Source of the DNA: Saccoglossus kowalevskii
Taxonomy: Eukaryota; Hemichordata; Enteropneusta; Harrimaniidae
DNA: 43,964 bases
Direction of reading: 5' to 3'
Assembly: GCF_000003605.2 (NCBI RefSeq)
Contig: NW_003119425.1
Coordinates: forward strand, 288,095-332,058
Each line of letters opens with the position of its first letter. Within the stretch, counting starts at the first letter, position 1. Position numbers and translations under genes: made by a program. Positions 1-13,600 of the stretch are shown piece by piece. The notes under the pieces were generated by a model. That model saw nothing but the letters and a program-made list of their open reading frames with translations. It was not told the origin of the DNA and did not search any database.

Positions 1-3000
1 TCTGACATTATAACACAGCATGTAAATCAGAAACCTAACAAGTTATTTTACTTATGCGGATACTCCTTGAGGTCATTATCGTTTTCGGAGCACATGCATC
101 TAAGAACCATCGCTCGTTTTAAACATATAAATGTACGTGACAGCAGAACCGAGATGTCGACGTCAGATTTGTTCGACATATCACTTACGGTACACTGCTA
201 AACGTACGCTTTGGCATGCTGTAATCACATGTGGTGTTAAGATAAAGATAGCGTCGCTGGATTAAGTGGAAGTCACTAGTCCAATTACACGAACGCGCGT
301 GAATGTGACCCAGACACTGTGCTCCCCATTGTTCGAGTTTATGGATTATGTGCCTTGCTTCGCAATTGCTAAACGCGATTATAGCTAACCTGATTTTTGC
401 TTATTGGACTGGAACACAGTTATATATATATCTACACATACGTGGTCGTCAAATACAATCGCGATATGTACAACCACAATGCTGGAAGTGAATGAATTGT
501 CAAGCTCCATAAAGTGCGTAAATGTTGATTAAAATTAAACCTTATCTATATTTCATCATTCTATTGTTGAATTTAACAATTATTATTCACTCCTCGAATA
601 CATTTGCATATTTCAAATAATTAATACTGCACACAACAAATTTAAAGTAGATCTGGTGATGACCTCTTAATGTAGCTACTGAGTCTTTGGGTTTTGTCCC
701 TGTGGTTGTTTATTTTCAAATTATCAAAATGTTTCATCTTAAAATTTAGATATATAATGGTACATGATCGGGTTTAATTGGATCATGTTCATTTCATAAA
801 TGGGCCATTTGTCAAATTTACAACTTTTTAACCGTATATGTATATATAACTGTTTGCGTTGTCACAAAACATTACAATAACACCATATTTTACAACATTC
901 TTAAATAAATTGTACTCTTTGTCAATATGGCACGTTTGGACAAGACCAAACCAAATTAGACATGTCTATACTAAATATAGTCAAGCAGTTGATGAGTGAG
1001 TTGCGAAGATGTCGCTCAGCTGCCCCGCGTGTAGGGTTTAATACAGTGTTTAGAGAGGAAAGCGAGTTGCAGCCAAATGAAGCGGAATTAATGATTTGTT
1101 TGCGCTGCGTAACTTGAGTACTCTCACAGGGAATCGCTTCTGACGCATGGTAAATTCATGCCGGGCAGACAAAACAACAATATTATTCATATTGTGAGTT
1201 AAAACACTGCGCGCGTAATCGGCTATTTCGAATATTGTACACAATATAAGTTGAAAATAATTGAATAACACCAATATTAATGCTGGTACTATGCCTAAGT
1301 GCATGCATTCTTAAATACCGTGACTAGCGATAAAAAAAGCGTAACAGAAAAGTTATTCTAGTTTAAATAATTGCCAACTCTTAACATAGGGAATATTGAT
1401 TTAAAAGAGCCGATATGATTATTATTTTTTTAATATATATGTTATTAACTGTTTTTATCATGAAATGAAAACGATATTTTCTTGTGTGTGGCGCAAAGCG
1501 TTTAATATGTTCCATGAAATAATCAACTAGACGATTGCGCATGCGCTCTGAATTAGAGGTACGTACCTTCGATTCACAGTGCTTGTGCATTCGAGTTAAT
1601 TATAACCTTCGACAAACGAATGAATCGTAAAGTTAATATAACAAATATTGGTCTGTTAAACACATGTACAACATATACAAAAAGAAATTTATAAAAAGGA
1701 ATATTTCCGTTGCTTTACGTAATGCGAAATACGTACACAAATCTAATTTCACGTTAGGCAGCTTTAATATTATTGGCGAAAAATATCCTTAGAACCGCCT
1801 TTGTATACCATTAGGCAGAACAAATATTTACTGATACTGTTCAACGTTATCAATCATCTAATTGTAGCATGTACATATGGTATATATACCGGCACAAACT
1901 CACTTTGCTCGGCTCGGTTTTACTCGTATTCACCTATTATTAGAATGGAAGTACCTTTATTGGGAATACATCATCGATGAGCTACAATGGAAATAGGTTT
2001 ACCAAGCATGAAAGGCGGTCAGGTTTGTTTTCGCTAGGCGCGCGTCCTCTGACTCTCCACTTGCCCTCTGTACGTGTGCGTATCAAAACACGCTGCCCAC
2101 TCTTACAAGTATGCTAATTCGACAGACAACCGCCCGTCAATTTGGCAGCTGCAACGCAAGATGAATCCAAAACCAATAAATAATGTAAACAAAATGTGAG
2201 TTTAGGGTGCCAAGAAGGACATGTATTCAAAAGCCAAATCATGTGTTTCAAAGTTATTTGGTTGAATTGTAATCTCACGGCACGCCACGCTGTTTTGCAT
2301 TCGTGCACCTGCTAGAAACTGAAATATTATATACACACTGTACTCGGTGGGTTACATCAATGTCAGATGTAAAAGACAATTTTACGTACACACATAGCTA
2401 GATCTATTGAGTACTTGATTTTCGATTACCGTTTTTCATGTGCGCCCGAAGCCTGTATTACATTCGAATAATTACACACGTTGGGCAAAACACAATATAA
2501 TACGTGTATGATACTGAAAGTGCTGTATAAATCGAGACATCATTACTTGGTGACGTCATATATTACTGGCTCAGACTACAAACTAAGGTATCACACAAAT
2601 GCAACCAGCGTCTTATTCTCTCATTACCGATATCTTTCGCTAAAGCTTCTTGACACACATACATCTAAATCTAATGTGAAAACACCCACATGTAGGCATG
2701 GTATGAAAGTAGACGCTGTACAAATGCACATATTGAATTTTTTGTCGATTTCATAAAAACAAATCTGTCTTAGACTGATTAAATAAGCTACATTGTATTG
2801 TATTCAGTCTGTAATAAAACAATCAGACCACGTGGCTTAATTTCTCATACATGTGCGAATTTTGAGTGATTTGCATTGCGTCAATCAATCTTCGCTTTTC
2901 ATACACACATTGATACGTATACACTCGAGGTGTATTTTTCTAATCATATTAGTAAGCAATCCAATGCCGATACAATTAGAAACTAATGAACAAAATGCAG

Positions 3001-3724
3001 ATGTAATGTTCAGCGAACAAAATTCTATAACTTATTACAGAACAAATGCAAAATATGGCGTCTTTATCGAGGGAAAATAGGTCACTGAGGTCATTATGTA
3101 TGTTTGTTTCACAATCTACGATTTATTATTATGACAGTGGGGTGATACGTCATCGTGACGTATGTCCAGAAGTATCATTTCAAATGTCATTGTTCTATTT
3201 TGAGCATATGTGAATTTACCAAATGTCCATTTCATACCCCGCTGCGGTATGCCAGCCTCAGACAAAAACACCACCAAGGGCCGTGCCAGTTAACAATGCA
3301 ACTAACAGCGAGTAAAAAATGTTACCGACAGGCTGCTACATATTGCTCGATTGAACGCAAAAAAGATGATCTCCTTTAACAAAAGCGATAAATGTTCGGT
3401 ATTAAATTATTTCATAAAGTCAGAATGGTGACATATGCTTCAATGTACGTACCGCAAGACATCGTGTATACCCAAACACGAACATAGCAGATATCGTGAC
3501 GTCACATTCTTTAAATCGAATCTGCGAATGCTAATCTTCTGATAAATAACACATTTAAAGATTTGACGCATGAAATATTCCCAGCGAGGCAACCATAATC
3601 ACAGCACGATATACCATTGGTGGGGACAGGGTATTAATAATGTGACATAATCATCTCGGTTTAGGACAAAACGCGAAATGTCAACTCATAACACCAGAGA
3701 GTATAGGCATAAATACGATTATCC

Positions 3725-3749
3725 GAGTGAGTGAGTGAGTGAGAGTGAG
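3725..3749. repeat. (GAGT)n microsatellite
   Basis: About four to five GAGT/GTGA units followed by an imperfect unit. It is a short simple repeat with no evident function. Confidence 0.75.
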
Positions 3750-6700
3750 GAGATGTCCGCGAAAAGGACTGGTGTTATTACCAAACATCGACATGTACTT
3801 AAAACAAATCATTCGTTAATACTATCTGCGCGGTATTTCCACGTTCCTAACCTACACGCGAGATATATTAGTACTCTTTCGTTTATCTCAACTACTAGGT
3901 CGCGTATTGTCAAACGCCATTAACAGCTACTCCAAACATAAAATACCTTTTCGAGTGAGGTAAATGGGAATGCAAATGATCGTGTATTGCCAGACGCGAG
4001 ATCTTAACATTCAAGTATATATCTTGTGAGTTAAGAATAGGTTTATAAAAGAAGTTAATAGCGTGAGTGGGAAGCCAGTTAAGCATTCCAACAATTTCCT
4101 AAAGGCTAGAAATGACTGGGTCAGATATTTTTTTATAAACTAATTTGCTATTAAAAAGTCAGTTTATTGATTTGAAGTACTTACTGAAAGTATTCAATTT
4201 TTTTGAAAATCTTCATTCCAAATTATTAATTTTAATGAAGCAAAAAATGTTCCGCGACCAATTATGAACAAGCCTTAAGGAGGAAATTAATTCTAAACGC
4301 GTTTAAGGCACTGCATCTGGTTCATGCATGTACAGGAAATTGTTTTTTTCCCATAGAGAGCATGTACAAGACGTGTGTCTACATGCACGACGTGGTGATT
4401 AGAATGTGTAATTGCCATTTTGTCGTGGCTCCGTTTAACCTCAAACTATCACTTTGTATATAGCGCAGATGATTTGTTCAAGATACGGGTAATCAATGGC
4501 GCATGTCTGGATACCTAATATGACATCCGTCATGCAACACAGTTGAATATTCTGTAATTTGAGAATCTTTTTTATAAACCGCTGAAGGTTTCTGTGAAAT
4601 CCACATGATGTGGAACAATTTATCAGGATACAAATGGCATATTGACCTAAGCCTGGGTACAGTCAACAAAGTGAATCGCAAGAGAAAAGGGCATATCATA
4701 TCGATAATGATCTTCACAACGACGTATACTGCATGGTTCTGGTATTTATAGCTTTTCAATGAATGGAGCGTGGGAGCCGTTCCCACACATTTCGATTGCG
4801 AATGACCTTTGAAATATTGCCAGCCCTGTAATTGCCAAGCTTGTAAGGTACATGTTATTACCGCACATGAGAAGTTTATACCAACAGTCAATAATCAATA
4901 GTATGCACTTTCGTGTCAATTGTTCAATGATCTACCCGTTTCCATGGCGATCTGAAGACCACGTTAACGAAATTTAAGCGAGTAATAATAAAGTCAGCTA
5001 TTTTACTTTTTGGGATTGTTTCAGTCTGCACTCTGATCCGAAGAACAACGACAGATAATTAAAACAGTTCTTGGGGGTACCATCTGCATTTGAAACGTGG
5101 ATGGTATTGATTCAAATTTGCAAATAGTTTCCGGACACCACATCAAATTAACGTGTTAATGTAAAGTAATTTACTGTCTATGTAGCAACTAATTCGGTCA
5201 AAGCATATCCGCAAAATGATGTCATGACCAGGTGACAACATACGCAATTCGACAATATGCTTTCGAAACAACGATGAATACAAAATATTGCTATTGGAAA
5301 ACAAATACATAATAAAAACGACCTCCCTCTGTTTGGAAGTTGAATGTATATTAATGTTGAGGCATTTTCAACGTTTTCTTGAATGTACTCGTCACGCGTC
5401 TGTGTGTCGTCTCTGTTGTTTAACCTACATGTCTGTTAATTAGCAAATGTCAGATATTATAATTAGTCAGAATAGTCACACAGATGTACATATCTAACGG
5501 TATGAAAGTTAATTACATGTCACTTTCAGTCAGAGATAGTGTAATATCATTTGTATATATTACTGGTATAGAAATATACATTACACTGTAAGTCGTTTTT
5601 TTTATTCTGTTACGATGCAACAGAGTTGTCGTTATCTGATACCCCAATATATTTCACGCATCGCGCAGTTTCGGCTCTTGTTGAGACGAATAAACTTTCA
5701 CTATAAAGATCCACTTCGCAAATAGAATGGATGTCCGATAGTGAATTATCTGAGCGACAGACCGTCAAATCGAATAATAGCACCATTTATTTATTTGCAC
5801 CCATAATTTATATTAAGTGTGACAAATCGAATGAAATCGCTATTTTGGGAATTTGCAGAGCCTACCAAATTGCAAAAGGTCTTGTTCTTTGCACTGACTC
5901 CATAATTCACTATACAATCTAAGCAATTATTCTATTTACGGTTTTGACAAAATTACAATAATAGAGGTCTGTGCTCTGATATTATGTACAGTTACCTACA
6001 TCAGGTTATCCCAACTTTCGATGATAATTCGCGAGATGAATTCTGGGTTCAGAGAGCGGCGCGTGTTATAACTCAGCCTGGTGATATTTTTTTCGATGAC
6101 CAGTGTAGTGCGACATAAACTAACTCTTGTAAGTCTTAACTCTTGTACGAATCATGCAATTTTACTAACCCCATGTCGCCAAACTATGTTGCTGGGCATC
6201 TACGTATTGTTCGTAGGAAGTATACAGCATGCGAATTGGTTGTACGTCTTCGGCACGTGCCAATGTATCTGAATATAGCCCTGCGCTATGAATAGGTGCT
6301 CATCGCATTAGGCTATACCACTCCCATGCTGAGTGAAAATCTGACAAGACGTCTATCAGAATAAACGAAATGAAAGCAATAAGATGATGGTGGTAGGGTT
6401 TATGTATACGTTGTCCAAATCACCCACAAATATAGAACTAGTTAATGGTAAATCGAAATCGCCGTATGTTGTGTTTAGTCTCGTGATACTCAATACATTT
6501 TCGGTGTACCAAATACGCATGACCGCTCTGCTGAATATGAATACATAAGAGAGACACTTGACACACATAGACTGCCGTAAACGCCACACTGTGTAGTATC
6601 AAGAAAAACATATCTAATTTCACTCAAAGATTAGATACTGTTTAGTTGATTAATTGTATCTAGCTAACCACTGGCATAGATTGATTGTGGTATGTCACAT

Positions 6701-8505
6701 TTACGTGAAAGACACTACTGTAATTACATGCGGGGTGTATTGAATGGATACTATTTAATAATATATTGCACAAAAAATAGTAAACATGTCAAACAAGTGC
6801 ACAGTTCGACAACCTTTTCCGATTCAGCTTCACAATGTGAAAACGCCACTCCATCCAAAAACGAGCAAAAAACATAAAATGGGTGAAAATATATTCAACA
6901 AAAAATACTTCGCACATTTCATTGCAAAAGTACTGGGGTTCTTATTTTTTAAGAGAAGCACACCTACAATTTAAATGACCTTTAAAGAAAAAACATAAAC
7001 TCTTAACTCAGTGAATGTTTATTTACAAATGTCATTTAACTTAAGAGGCCCGATTAATATTATATAACTATCCATTTACAATGTCGACATTTTATGATGC
7101 ATATATTGTTTAGGAGATTGGGAAAACGCAACTCTGCAAAGTGTGAATGCAACTTTAAACTGAGGTTGGATTTTAAGAAATAAAGAGTCAATGACAACCA
7201 ACACACGTGATGTGATCGATGACACATCAATGTATCGCTTTTCCCCTCAGATTAAAATATTTTATTTGTGATTTATTTTTTATCATTTTGTATCAGATGA
7301 TCCGTCCGTACTTCAGCTCCCTCGGCAATCTGCACGGATAACCTTAATCCATTTTCGTTATGTATTAGAAATTTATGAACCCCCGTCTATCCAAAGTTTT
7401 CGTCCTGAAATCTACAAAAAACCATGCTCCTAGGCAGCTTTATGGTAATCATGCTTGTGGTATACATCAAAGAGTTGGCTAACCCTATTTAAATATGCAA
7501 ATATTTCTCATGGATGTAATATAACTATTATTGTTATATTATAATATAATTACAGACAATATGGATCGAAAAACAATCCCGGCGATTCGGCGGGAAAAGT
7601 TTTTTGTTGTAATATCGTTAAATTTGAGTCATAAACGATATAAATAGTGTATATTTTTGTTCAGTCACATATTTGCAGTAGTACGGGAAAAAGAGCGAAG
7701 CAACAAACAAACAAACAAACACACAAAGCCGCCATTTTGAAAACATCGTTAAGAATATTCCGATAACCGACAGTGACCGATCTGAGTACCCGAGTAGTTT
7801 ACAATCCACAATAAACATCTTGCACCCGAGTGAGGTCATAGTGATAAACAGTATTAACTACATTATCAAGTATCAAACGATTTGATCAAATAATGGATAG
7901 CAGTCCAACAGCAATCGAATTGTAAGTAGAGCAGACGACATCTAGATCGTCTCTGTATTATTTTCTACTTGGGAAACCGCGTTTTAACCACACGAGTCGC
8001 AACATCCGGTACCATGGCGTGGGTACCAGTCCCCCGTTATTTCAATTACCAGCGTGTTCAGAAGATGGCGACAGCACTGAAAATATATTTACCTATTTAT
8101 TTTCGTTTTTATTGATTCTTCACGTATCAGCAATAAAACCTCGATGATAATTAATCACCACGTTTTTCATCTAAGTCCTAAATAGGCACAATGTTAATAT
8201 CCAGAAACAATTACCAATGTTCAACCTGGCGTGAACTTTGAAAGACATATCTGTGAGTCCTATTAGCTGTCATTCATACGGGTAATAGACGAAATAAAAG
8301 AAGACACATAATATAAAGAACCACCACACCAGGTTGGAGTAAATATGCGACGAGCGCGACGCCATCTTTAATTTTGCTCGCCTACGGGTTTAGAATGAAA
8401 TGCTGGTTTCAAGCTTATACAAAATAGGCACATATTTCTTCAGCGTATAATTATCACTAGAGCGTAGGAACCCGTCCGAGCGAATCGATCTTTCCCGGTT
8501 CTATC

Positions 8506-8535
8506 TACATCAAATTTGACCCTGAATTTGATGTA
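8506..8535. repeat. Short perfect hairpin
   Basis: An 11-bp inverted repeat (TACATCAAATT and its complement) is separated by 8 bases. It is a single isolated hairpin; no T-tract or gene lies next to it, so no function is assigned. Confidence 0.6.
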
Positions 8536-10543
8536 TACTCTTAAAGACGAAGTTTAGCTTTGTAAATTGGTTTCAGATTCGACTAGCTCTGGCATTTTCC
8601 TTTTCCCTTCTATCCATACTATCTTTATGCTCTTCTCACATTTAAAGTAATATTTATTATAAGTGCATATATTAATATTATCAATATTCAGAAATATATG
8701 CCTGAAAACGTATACGTCCCATCCCTCACAGTATCATAAAGAATAACGCGACGATACAACTACGTGTAAAATAAAACAAACCAGACAACATATTTAAAAC
8801 AATTTCTACAGTCGTCTACCTAAACAATTTACCAAATACAGAAAAGGGGACAATTTGCATTTTTATAAATATACCACATATAAAAACACACAAATGTGTC
8901 ATAGAGTGGCATGAACGCCATTGAAATTGACTGCGATCGTAACTGATATATATAGACACTGAAGGTATCAGAAACGACAACACACGAAAGGGTAAATTAA
9001 CCAATCAATGTTTTAATATGGCCTGACATGTTCACATCAAACGCCAATATTACGTCAATATTACTAAATGCTTTCGAAAGGGATTCATGAATATGGTACA
9101 TTACTTTGTATTGACCAATTTTCAACCTCACATTTTATGATTCACACCTCTCATGTACATTATATATGTCTGCTCGAAAGTGGCTGTAATGAGATACACG
9201 CTACGTTACCGCTCTGTTAAGTCTACTCACTAAAAGCAAGCTAAAAAAAAACATGGATCTTGGTTAACTGATAGCTATCAACATGAAAGTTAAGGACGAT
9301 TTGATATCTGGGTCAGTGCAGCATACATCCCAAATGTATGATTTAGCGTGATGAGAAAATAGCTATTGATAATAAAAACCAAGATATTTTTCTAAAAATA
9401 GCAAAAACCTCCACTCAAAAATAGATTTAGTATCGGCTTTACCATCGAGCCGTCGGAGTACGGTACCATATATTTGGCAGCAGGTGAGGCATACGTATAC
9501 AACACCACGTGATGGTAGATATAAGGCACTCTGATGCCGCCTGTATCGATCCATCATTGCAAGGAAGAAACAACATTATGGTTATGGAAACTGCGTCATC
9601 AATCACATCACGTTATCGGAAATGAATCATTTACTAGAGTACGCGGATAGTGCAGCGACGCTGCTACGTCGTCGTGACATAAGACATGCATCCGTGGATT
9701 CTGATTGCATTCGTCAGCGTGTAACCCAACAAGCAAACGCATGCGATCGCGGCCTATCGAAGCCAATGTCAAGTACATCAACGACATGCGTCATTAATTC
9801 ATTAATGAAGAAAGTTCATAATCGGACAGCGATACACGAATTGAGACAACAACCACTTTCCAATACAGAGAGCAAACACATTACACGATGCGTACCATTG
9901 CAATGTGTTCGAACAGCTTTCTAATGCACTATGATATCGCGCCACAAGTAAAACTGATATATTCGTTTTGTATTTTAGTGTGTATTTTAGTGTACACAAA
10001 CGTATAAATGATTCTGCTCCTAAATACAGTTATGCTGTTCTAAGCCGAGGTGCACTAGCATGTGTGAATTCGACTGCAACAGATCCAGGGTCCACAGAAG
10101 CCCAGGTTCAGGTAGCGAACACTGCCATCTACAATTCTCTTAAGCAAAGATTATTATAAATATTACCAGATACTACTTTAAGTGTATTAATGCACCCCCC
10201 AAATGTTACATCATGATATCTGCCACAGTAACAAATCATGAGAATCGCTGAATTAGTGGAGTGAGTGACAGCTTTTGGAAGAACATCTACTTCGTCGAAA
10301 CTACTTTGCCTCGAGTGAATATAGTGAATTGACAATTACGAAACAATGTATGCATGAAGTTCAGCGCGCATAGGTATCATCGGCATTGGATTCGACAGTT
10401 GAATTTTCCTGTCAGGAATTCTACTGGTATGATTTATAAGGTGTTTGCATAATTAATGACTTTCGAAATATTTCATAGGAAGACTATTGTGCGACTACAA
10501 GCATAATATATTGCACCAGGGTCTTCCGGAATGATGACTAGAT

Positions 10544-10593
10544 NNNNNNNNNNNNNNNNNNNNNNNNNNNNNNNNNNNNNNNNNNNNNNNNNN
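10544..10593. other. Assembly gap (50 N)
   Basis: Exactly 50 N. The left flank ends in GATGACTAGAT and the right flank begins with TGACTAGA followed by a run of 12 C. The same octamer TGACTAGA on both sides, plus the homopolymer, suggests that two contig ends overlap and that the gap is artificial. The true gap length is unknown. Confidence 0.95.
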
Positions 10594-10601
10594 TGACTAG
10601 A

Positions 10602-10613
10602 CCCCCCCCCCCC
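10602..10613. repeat. Poly-C tract at gap edge
   Basis: Twelve C in a row directly after the gap-flanking TGACTAGA. It is a likely cause of the assembly break. Confidence 0.85.
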
Positions 10614-13600
10614 GCAACTCACACACAACGAAAAACGTCCCTACTTGAAAACTTCAAACAACGCCCGTGTCAAATCCAGTTCTCACCAATCAGGAACTAA
10701 CACTACGGATGTCCAATGAGCTGACTCGTCTTTGGTCAATTTCAAAAGTAGGCAGGTGTCTAAACACGACGACAACACATATACTGATTTATACAGTCTC
10801 TTGGGTGCGCGGTAGGTTTCTAACTACTTTATTCAGGTGGTGTGAAACACTAACCCCGGATATAACTTAATGCACCTATTCGCCTGCGTGTCGAGTTATT
10901 CAAAGTACATCAACTGAATAAAATTTTAAAATTTGTGCGTTGGTTGGTTGGTGAACCCTTTACAGGAAATGGCAGATAGTGTTATGCGTTGGCTAGAACT
11001 CAACGCGACAAATTCAAGATTCAGTGTACACATTATTTCTGTCACGAAGGTGATGTTTTATGTATTACTACTACAGGTGCTAGCATGTATATTATGCATA
11101 TGCAATCGATACAAAGCTCCCTGAGGTTGATAGCGGTAGAGCATACTAGTAACCAATCAAAAAAAAGAGAAAAGTCCAGAAGGTTCAATCATTTGGACAA
11201 AAAGTGTAATTATATTTCACAAAGCCAACGTACCCAACCAGTGAGCCACCCCGTTATACTGACCCGAAACAGTTGAAGATATAGACATGACAGTAAATGG
11301 GTGATTTGAAAAACCATGAGAGCATGGCGCCACCTGAACACTTCAGTAAAGTCTCTGTCACAATGCATATGTGACATTGATCACATCTGTCATCCTTGAG
11401 TGTTATTCATATGAACACATCGTGGGCTTTTAATCGATTTCACATTTTCACTAGACGATGCTTAAATTGTTCAATTTGACAGTCTTTGGAACTCGCTTAT
11501 ACACAGCCTCTGAATATCCATGTAATAAGTAATTTGATCCAGATTTAAGTTCATTAACAAGGCACCAAGTATTGCATATATAGTAGGTACCCCGTATGAT
11601 TAAGGCATCGTAAAACTTGTTAACTTTTCACATGTTGGAACGCAGATGCTCGTACAATGTTCGAACAACTGATCTTGTTGACAAGCTTTAAGGCAGTGAA
11701 CATAATTATCCGTAAGTATTTGATCGTTAATTAAACAAGTCGTCATGCCTTAATCGACATGTACCTTTGGCGATGTCAAATCCAAGTCTGGATTTTGAAG
11801 AAAACATTTTCGTAACATTATTATTGTCTTTTGAAAGGTGAAATGATTTAGTTATAATATCTACGTTCTGTTTTCAAAAATATCATAAACTGAACAGGAA
11901 TTTGACTTTAAAATACTGTTGAATTGTAGTTTAAAACACATTTTCTGTTCTCTTTTATGCAATCTGCGTGTCGACACAAACATTTGTTGTTCACCCTTGT
12001 TAACGAGACTCTTCACCATGCAATTTCATCTCTGATCACAGAATGAATAACTGTAATCAGATAAACAAACAAACAAACAGACTTATATATATTACTAATT
12101 TATTGTAAGCTCCATGCTAAGGAAAGTGTCTAGAAGTGACAGAACAGTTGTCCCAAGCCTCGTAACAGCACATATACTAACAAGTAAATTACCATATATG
12201 AAAACTATATCTTATTGGGATTTCATAATTTAGTTTCTAATAATCTAGTCAACAAACTGAGTCTTGGAATGAAATAAATCAAATATCAAAGTGTGTTACT
12301 TTCGGTTTTGTTTTGAATTAACCTGTCTGGTGGTGGTGGTAGGGTATTGACGGGTTGTTGTCATTACGGACATGTTGAGACTTTCTACACACATCATATA
12401 TGTTGTATGTATATGCCTCCTCGGTTTCAGAGAAAGCGTTTGTATACACTCGACTTTCGGGGAGAGGAAATCTATATACGTGGTCCTAAATTCTTGAACA
12501 CCTCAAACAATTGTTGTCGCCTTCCATACAATATATCCTTAGAGTTTTTTATGAAGTTATTATGTTCATTTGTTCCAAAATTTAACAAAGTAATAAAAAA
12601 AAATCATACAAAACAGAAGACCAACGTTTTGATTGAAAAATCGTGGAGTTTAAAATGTTAGAGTACACTCACGGGTCAGATAAACCGCTCGTACATAGTT
12701 CAAATTACTTTCCGAGTCAAACTTGACATAACTTGACACACGTGTTAATGCCGTTAACTTCATTGTACTGATCTACCACGTTGCTAATTACATGCCACCT
12801 GTTTTAATAGAAACGTGTCAAACCAACCAACTTCGTCAACAACAAATCGGCATTAAGCCATTTTATTGCAACCCACGAATTCCCTAGATACTTTTTGCAA
12901 ACATAACTTGTCATAATGCGTTTGTTAAGCCTCATGTCACGTGTTTTCAATTACTGACGTACATTGAACCTATTTACTCATATGTATGAAATTGATGTTA
13001 CGCGTCACAAAAACAAATAACACCACAAAACGGACAGATCTGAAATTGTAATTTGCATACATCATAGGCAGGATAATATTTTTTTTTATGACTGGTATGT
13101 CACGACAATACAAATCTACAAACATGAAACAAATTATTAGGTTACATTGCGATTTACCTGTCGTCAGCGGACATTTTGTACGCGTTTATAACTCCATGAC
13201 TTAAACGATATATGTTATAATATTACGATGTCCGCCTGGTATATCTATATCAATAAATCACGAGACAAACATCCCGCTTCGATTATTAAATATTACTCTT
13301 AAATTTATAAGATGTATTACGCGTTCTTTACACAATGATGGTAACGCGTTTAGACTTGAACGATAAACTCAACGACCTACTTTTCTGACATAGGCATCAT
13401 CTGCTGCAATAACCGTTGTCCGCAGAGAGTCACGCGAATGTACTAATAAGCGGCGTTTTTAATCGATAAACATTTCGCGGCAGATATAATCTGATAGCGG
13501 TAGATTTAATTACTGTACAATTCGTCGTGGTGAAGCAGGTGTTGTCATGTCCGTTTATAGCGTCGTCGTGGTAGATGGTCAATTATGTGGCCGGATTATG

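Larger units (their letters stand above)
1..10543. other. Non-coding stretch, no supported gene
   Basis: AT-rich sequence with frequent stops in all frames. The longest ATG-initiated open frames (132 codons at 4493-4891 minus; 100 codons at 9622-9924 plus) have no recognisable domain, no signal peptide and no flanking conserved coding signal, so I treat them as chance. Visible local structure is limited to a GAGT tract near 3725-3749, CAAA repeats near 7700, short AT-rich hairpins (for example near 7520-7550) and an 11-bp perfect hairpin at 8506-8535. It could be intergenic or intronic to a gene with exons outside the window. Confidence 0.6.

Noticed and set aside
4493-4891. 132-codon minus-strand frame
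   Set aside because: No domain, no signal peptide, no repeat or splice context; its length is attainable by chance in 44 kb.
9622-9924. 100-codon plus-strand frame
   Set aside because: No recognisable family; an overlapping frame on the other strand is equally open; no coding signal beyond length.
11226-11262. tRNA-like A-box TGGCTCACTGG on the minus strand
   Set aside because: No B-box at the required spacing, so neither a tRNA nor a supportable SINE.
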